From contig NZ_JAWDIY010000010.1 in NCBI RefSeq assembly GCF_032380655.1, positions 1 through 64,000 on the forward strand: DNA of 64,000 nt, given 5' to 3'. Below, in pieces: positions 61,471 through 64,000 of the stretch. A program made the translations under genes and the position numbers. Numbering within the stretch: position 1 is the stretch's first letter; every line of letters begins with the position of its first letter. The notes beneath the pieces were generated by a model that saw nothing but the letters and a program-made list of their open reading frames with translations, had not been told where the DNA came from and did not search any database. Source of the stretch: Diplocloster hominis (lineage in GTDB: Bacteria > Bacillota > Clostridia > Lachnospirales > Lachnospiraceae).

Positions 61471-63063
61471 ATGGCACTGAAAGGAAACACCAACGAGGAA
61501 AGGATCTGGAACTTCCTCAAAAGCAAGGGCCTGAGCGACCACGGAGCCGCCGGGCTCATGGGGAACTTGTACGCCGAGAGCGCACTCAATCCCCACAACC
61601 TCCAGAACACATACGAGAAAAAGCTGGGGCTCACGGACGACGCCTACACGGCCGCCGTGGACTCCGGCAGCTACACCAACTTCGTGAGGGACTCGGCAGG
61701 CTACGGCCTCGCCCAGTGGACGTACTGGAGCCGCAAGGAGGGCCTGCTGGCCTATGTGCGCAGCCTCGGCGCGTCCGTCGGCGATCTGGAGGCCCAGCTC
61801 GGCTATCTTTTCAAGGAGCTGAGCGAAGGCTACACCGGACTGCTGGCAACGCTGAAAACGGCCACGAGCGTGCGCACGGCCTCCGACGCCGTGCTGACCA
61901 AGTTTGAGCGCCCGGCCGATCAGAGCGCCAGCGTGCAGGCCAAGCGGGCCAGCTATGGCGAGAACTACCTCACAAAATACGCCGGGGACACCAGCTCCCA
62001 GCAGGAACCCGTGAAAGGAGGCAACAACATGGGTAACAGTTCATTGATAGACTGCACGATCCTGAGCCCTAACCACAGCGGCAAAAGGACGCACAGCATT
62101 GACACGCTCACCCCTCATTGTGTGGTGGGCCAGCTGTCTGCCGAGTCGATCGGCGGGTGCTTCCCTAAAGGCCGGGAGGCAAGCTGCAACTATGGCATAG
62201 GCTACGACGGCCGCGTCTGCCTGATCGTTGACGAAGCAAATCGGAGCTGGTGCAGCTCCAGCAACTCCAACGACCAGAGAGCGATCACGATCGATTGCGC
62301 CAGCGACATGACGGATCCCTACGCCATGAAGTCGGCCGTCTACGAGAAGCTGATCAAGCTCTGCGCGGACATCTGCAAGCGCTACGGAAAGACCAAGGTT
62401 TTGTGGCTCGGCAGCAAAGAGAAAACGCTCGCCTACACACCGAAAAGCAACGAAATGGTGCTGACAGCGCACCGCTGGTTTGCGAATAAGTCGTGCCCCG
62501 GCGACTGGCTGTACTCCCGGTACGGAGAGCTGGCGAACCGGATCAACGCCCTGCTGGGATCCAGCGGCAGCTCTGGAGGTACGAGCGGGAGCGGATCCGG
62601 CAGCACGTCCTCCAGCTCCGACCTCTACTACGTCCAGAGCGGTGCATATTCCAAGAAGGAGAACGCGGACGCGCAGGCCGCGAAGCTGAAAGTGAAGGGC
62701 TTCGAGGTGCTGATCAAGAAGATCGGCAACCTCTACAAAGTGCAGACCGGGGCCTATTCCAAGAAGGCAAACGCGGACGCGCAGGCCGCGAAGCTGAAAG
62801 CGGCGGGCTTCGACGCCTTCGTGACAACCGAGGGCGGCACCTCTGCCGGATCCTCCGAGATCAAGATCGGCGACGTGGTGCAATTCGCTGGCGGCCCGCA
62901 CTATACCAGCGCGAACGCCAGCAGCTACTCCACAACGCCGAAGGCTGGCCCGGCCAAGGTGACGGCGATCAGCAAAGGGGCCAAGCACCCCTACCACATC
63001 ATACACACCACCAGCGCCTCCAGCGTCTACGGCTGGGTAGACGCCGACAAGATCACAAAATGA
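61471..63063 (+). CDS. Endolysin: lysozyme-like, amidase, two SPOR and SH3-like domains
   Basis: 530 residues. Residues 1-170: phage tail lysozyme-type domain (WNFLKSKGLSDHGAAGLMGNLYAESALNP with catalytic-type Glu, GYGLAQWTYWSRKEGL). Residues 195-365: Amidase_2 N-acetylmuramoyl-L-alanine amidase (TPHCVVGQ with zinc His, HRWFANKSCPGDWLY). Two SPOR-like repeats (YYVQSGAYSKKENADAQAAK and KVQTGAYSKKANADAQAAK) at about 380-455, then an SH3-like wall-binding domain to the end. An in-frame internal start at 62029 is possible. Confidence 0.9.
   Translation: MALKGNTNEERIWNFLKSKGLSDHGAAGLMGNLYAESALNPHNLQNTYEKKLGLTDDAYTAAVDSGSYTNFVRDSAGYGLAQWTYWSRKEGLLAYVRSLGASVGDLEAQLGYLFKELSEGYTGLLATLKTATSVRTASDAVLTKFERPADQSASVQAKRASYGENYLTKYAGDTSSQQEPVKGGNNMGNSSLIDCTILSPNHSGKRTHSIDTLTPHCVVGQLSAESIGGCFPKGREASCNYGIGYDGRVCLIVDEANRSWCSSSNSNDQRAITIDCASDMTDPYAMKSAVYEKLIKLCADICKRYGKTKVLWLGSKEKTLAYTPKSNEMVLTAHRWFANKSCPGDWLYSRYGELANRINALLGSSGSSGGTSGSGSGSTSSSSDLYYVQSGAYSKKENADAQAAKLKVKGFEVLIKKIGNLYKVQTGAYSKKANADAQAAKLKAAGFDAFVTTEGGTSAGSSEIKIGDVVQFAGGPHYTSANASSYSTTPKAGPAKVTAISKGAKHPYHIIHTTSASSVYGWVDADKITK
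62029..63063 (+). CDS. Possible nested amidase product from an internal start
   Basis: ATG 62029, in frame inside the endolysin gene, is preceded by AAAGGAGG with good spacing and falls exactly between the lysozyme and amidase domains. It would give a 344-residue amidase-SPOR-SH3 protein alongside the full-length enzyme. Endolysins with such internal starts are known in other phages. Confidence 0.6.
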   Translation: MGNSSLIDCTILSPNHSGKRTHSIDTLTPHCVVGQLSAESIGGCFPKGREASCNYGIGYDGRVCLIVDEANRSWCSSSNSNDQRAITIDCASDMTDPYAMKSAVYEKLIKLCADICKRYGKTKVLWLGSKEKTLAYTPKSNEMVLTAHRWFANKSCPGDWLYSRYGELANRINALLGSSGSSGGTSGSGSGSTSSSSDLYYVQSGAYSKKENADAQAAKLKVKGFEVLIKKIGNLYKVQTGAYSKKANADAQAAKLKAAGFDAFVTTEGGTSAGSSEIKIGDVVQFAGGPHYTSANASSYSTTPKAGPAKVTAISKGAKHPYHIIHTTSASSVYGWVDADKITK

Positions 63064-63236
63064 TCGGGGCGGCCCTTAATCTGGTGCCGCTCATTGTGTG
63101 GGTGGTAATCATGGTAATATGGATCCGTGCGCTCGTGAACTGGGACGGGGATCAACAGTGTGACCGCGACTGCGACGCCTGCCCCTTCCCTAAAACGCAC
63201 GAGTGCATAGAGGACGAAAGGAGAACAGACAAATGA
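63060..63236 (+). CDS. Small membrane protein with cysteine cluster
   Basis: 58 residues: one membrane helix (LNLVPLIVWVVIMVIWIRAL) and a C-terminal part with Cys at QQCDRDCDACPFPKTHEC. Start overlaps the endolysin stop (ATGA). Possible lysis accessory protein. Confidence 0.6.
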   Translation: MIGAALNLVPLIVWVVIMVIWIRALVNWDGDQQCDRDCDACPFPKTHECIEDERRTDK

Positions 63237-63808
63237 ACGATACCCTTCAACAGATTTTAACCGCGTGCGTGCCGATCCTCTGCCTGCTGATCACAGCGGG
63301 CGGGGCCTACCTCGTGGCACTCATGCGCCGCGAGACGGCTCAGATCGAAAAAGAGATCGGCAACGAAACCGTGAGCAAGTACATGGACATGGCCGTGGAC
63401 GCCGTGGCGCAGGCCGTGGCATATACCGCCCAGACCTTCGTTGACGCCCTCAAAGCCGAGGGGAAATTCACAAAGGAGAAGCAGCTCGAAGCCTTCCAGA
63501 AGGCGAAGGACAAAGCGCTGGAGATCCTCGGCGACACCGTGGTGAACGTGCTCAACGAAGTGTACGGAGACTTCGACGCATGGATCGAGACAAAGATCGA
63601 GCAGGCGTGCCGGGAGGATAAGAAATCGGCCGAGAAGCAGGCGGCCAGCACAGCGGCGACAACGGCAGCGGCCACAGCGGCCAGCGTGGCGACGACGATC
63701 GCCACCACGGCCGTGCAGCAGATCGCGGCCGAAGTACCGGCTCAGGGCGTCGAGGTGAGCACCGAAGTGGAGATCACGGAGGACGACACCGAAGCGGCCA
63801 CAGAATAA
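63233..63808 (+). CDS. Phage holin, LL-H family
   Basis: 191 residues. One N-terminal membrane helix (ACVPILCLLITAGGAYLVALM), then a helical amphipathic domain containing AVDAVAQAVAYTAQTFVDALKAEGKFTKEKQ, the phage_holin LLH signature, and an Ala/Thr-rich tail. GAAAGGAG before the ATG. Permeabilises the membrane for endolysin. Last gene of the rightward operon. Confidence 0.87.
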   Translation: MNDTLQQILTACVPILCLLITAGGAYLVALMRRETAQIEKEIGNETVSKYMDMAVDAVAQAVAYTAQTFVDALKAEGKFTKEKQLEAFQKAKDKALEILGDTVVNVLNEVYGDFDAWIETKIEQACREDKKSAEKQAASTAATTAAATAASVATTIATTAVQQIAAEVPAQGVEVSTEVEITEDDTEAATE

Positions 63809-63849
63809 GCAAAGCAGGGGCACAGAGAAGCCCCAGACCGAAGAAAAGA

Positions 63850-63886
63850 GCCCGGCGGGTAGTTTATACCCTCCGGGCCCTTTTTG
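63850..63886. terminator. Terminator at the end of the late operon
   Basis: GCCCGG and GGGTA pair with TACCC and CCGGGC around GTTTA (63850-63879), then CCTTTTT. It closes the rightward late operon and faces the convergent gene at 63901. Confidence 0.75.
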
Positions 63887-63900
63887 TCGTTCTGCGGGCT

Positions 63901-64000
63901 CTACTCGGCCAAGCTCGGCAGAATATAGAGATCTGTCACATAGTCGCCGAGCTGATTTTCCACAACCTCACCGGCCGCTATTTTCTGGATCAGATCAGCG
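63901..64000 (-). CDS. 3' end of a minus-strand gene
   Basis: The minus-strand frame ends ...ADLIQKIAAGEVVENQLGD and ...LYILPSLAE with a stop at 63901-63903; the start lies beyond the window. It is the first leftward gene of the prophage, so the lysogeny module may begin here. Too little to name. Confidence 0.5.
   Translation of the reverse strand, partial: ADLIQKIAAGEVVENQLGDYVTDLYILPSLAE

Overview
The window joins two kinds of DNA. Bases 1 to about 18,000 are the chromosome of an endospore-forming Clostridia bacterium, most likely a Lachnospiraceae member (inferred from spoIIR, a gerKA/KB/KC operon and an ispE-gntR pair; the species cannot be fixed from sequence alone). About 18,150 to the right end is visibly GC-richer, tightly packed, almost entirely plus-strand, and encodes a large contractile-tailed (myovirus-type) prophage. 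Its right end lies outside the window: no integrase, repressor or excisionase is seen, and the first minus-strand gene appears at the last 100 bases.

Chromosomal part: (i) 905-9102, an eight-gene sugar or polyol uptake and oxidation operon (dehydrogenase, RbsA-type ATPase, two permeases, binding lipoprotein, Gfo/Idh/MocA oxidoreductase, two more dehydrogenases) behind a strong sigma-A promoter; (ii) ispE plus a GntR regulator behind their own promoter with a palindrome at the start site; (iii) a gerKA-gerKB-gerKC germinant receptor operon and spoIIR; (iv) an Rpn/PD-(D/E)XK transposase-like gene. Two long near-perfect inverted repeats of about 275 and 292 bp interrupt this stretch; the second is flanked by an exact 8-bp direct repeat and looks like a non-autonomous transposon.

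Prophage part: early genes (HTH protein, small Zn-ribbon proteins, DnaQ-like exonuclease, SleB-type hydrolase, ERF annealing protein, SSB, replication initiator and helicase loader, RecU, three DNA methyltransferases, an ArpU-like late regulator), an independently transcribed accessory gene (moron), then a lambda-like packaging and head module (Nu1/GpA terminase, portal, ClpP-type protease with nested scaffold, gpD, gpE), a P2-like contractile tail and baseplate (sheath, tube, frameshifted chaperone, tape measure, X, D, V, U, W, J, I), fibre genes and a lysis module.

The outstanding system is a complete diversity-generating retroelement (DGR) at 57,586-60,715: variable protein, Avd-like accessory protein, 117-bp template repeat (TR), reverse transcriptase. 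The one TR matches two variable repeats (VR): one in the adjacent tail-region gene and one 38 kb away in an early gene at 19,992-21,308. By eye, 25 of 27 TR-to-VR base differences fall at template adenines, the hallmark of mutagenic retrohoming, and the two VRs carry different outcomes. A short sequence shared downstream of both VRs but absent after the TR is a candidate target-recognition element.

Other unusual points are a nine-G tract that breaks an adenine methyltransferase gene (possible phase variation), 11-bp iterons around the replication genes, a 124-base T-free tract before the terminase, in-frame internal starts in the protease and endolysin genes, and a canonical slippery heptamer in the tail chaperone gene.
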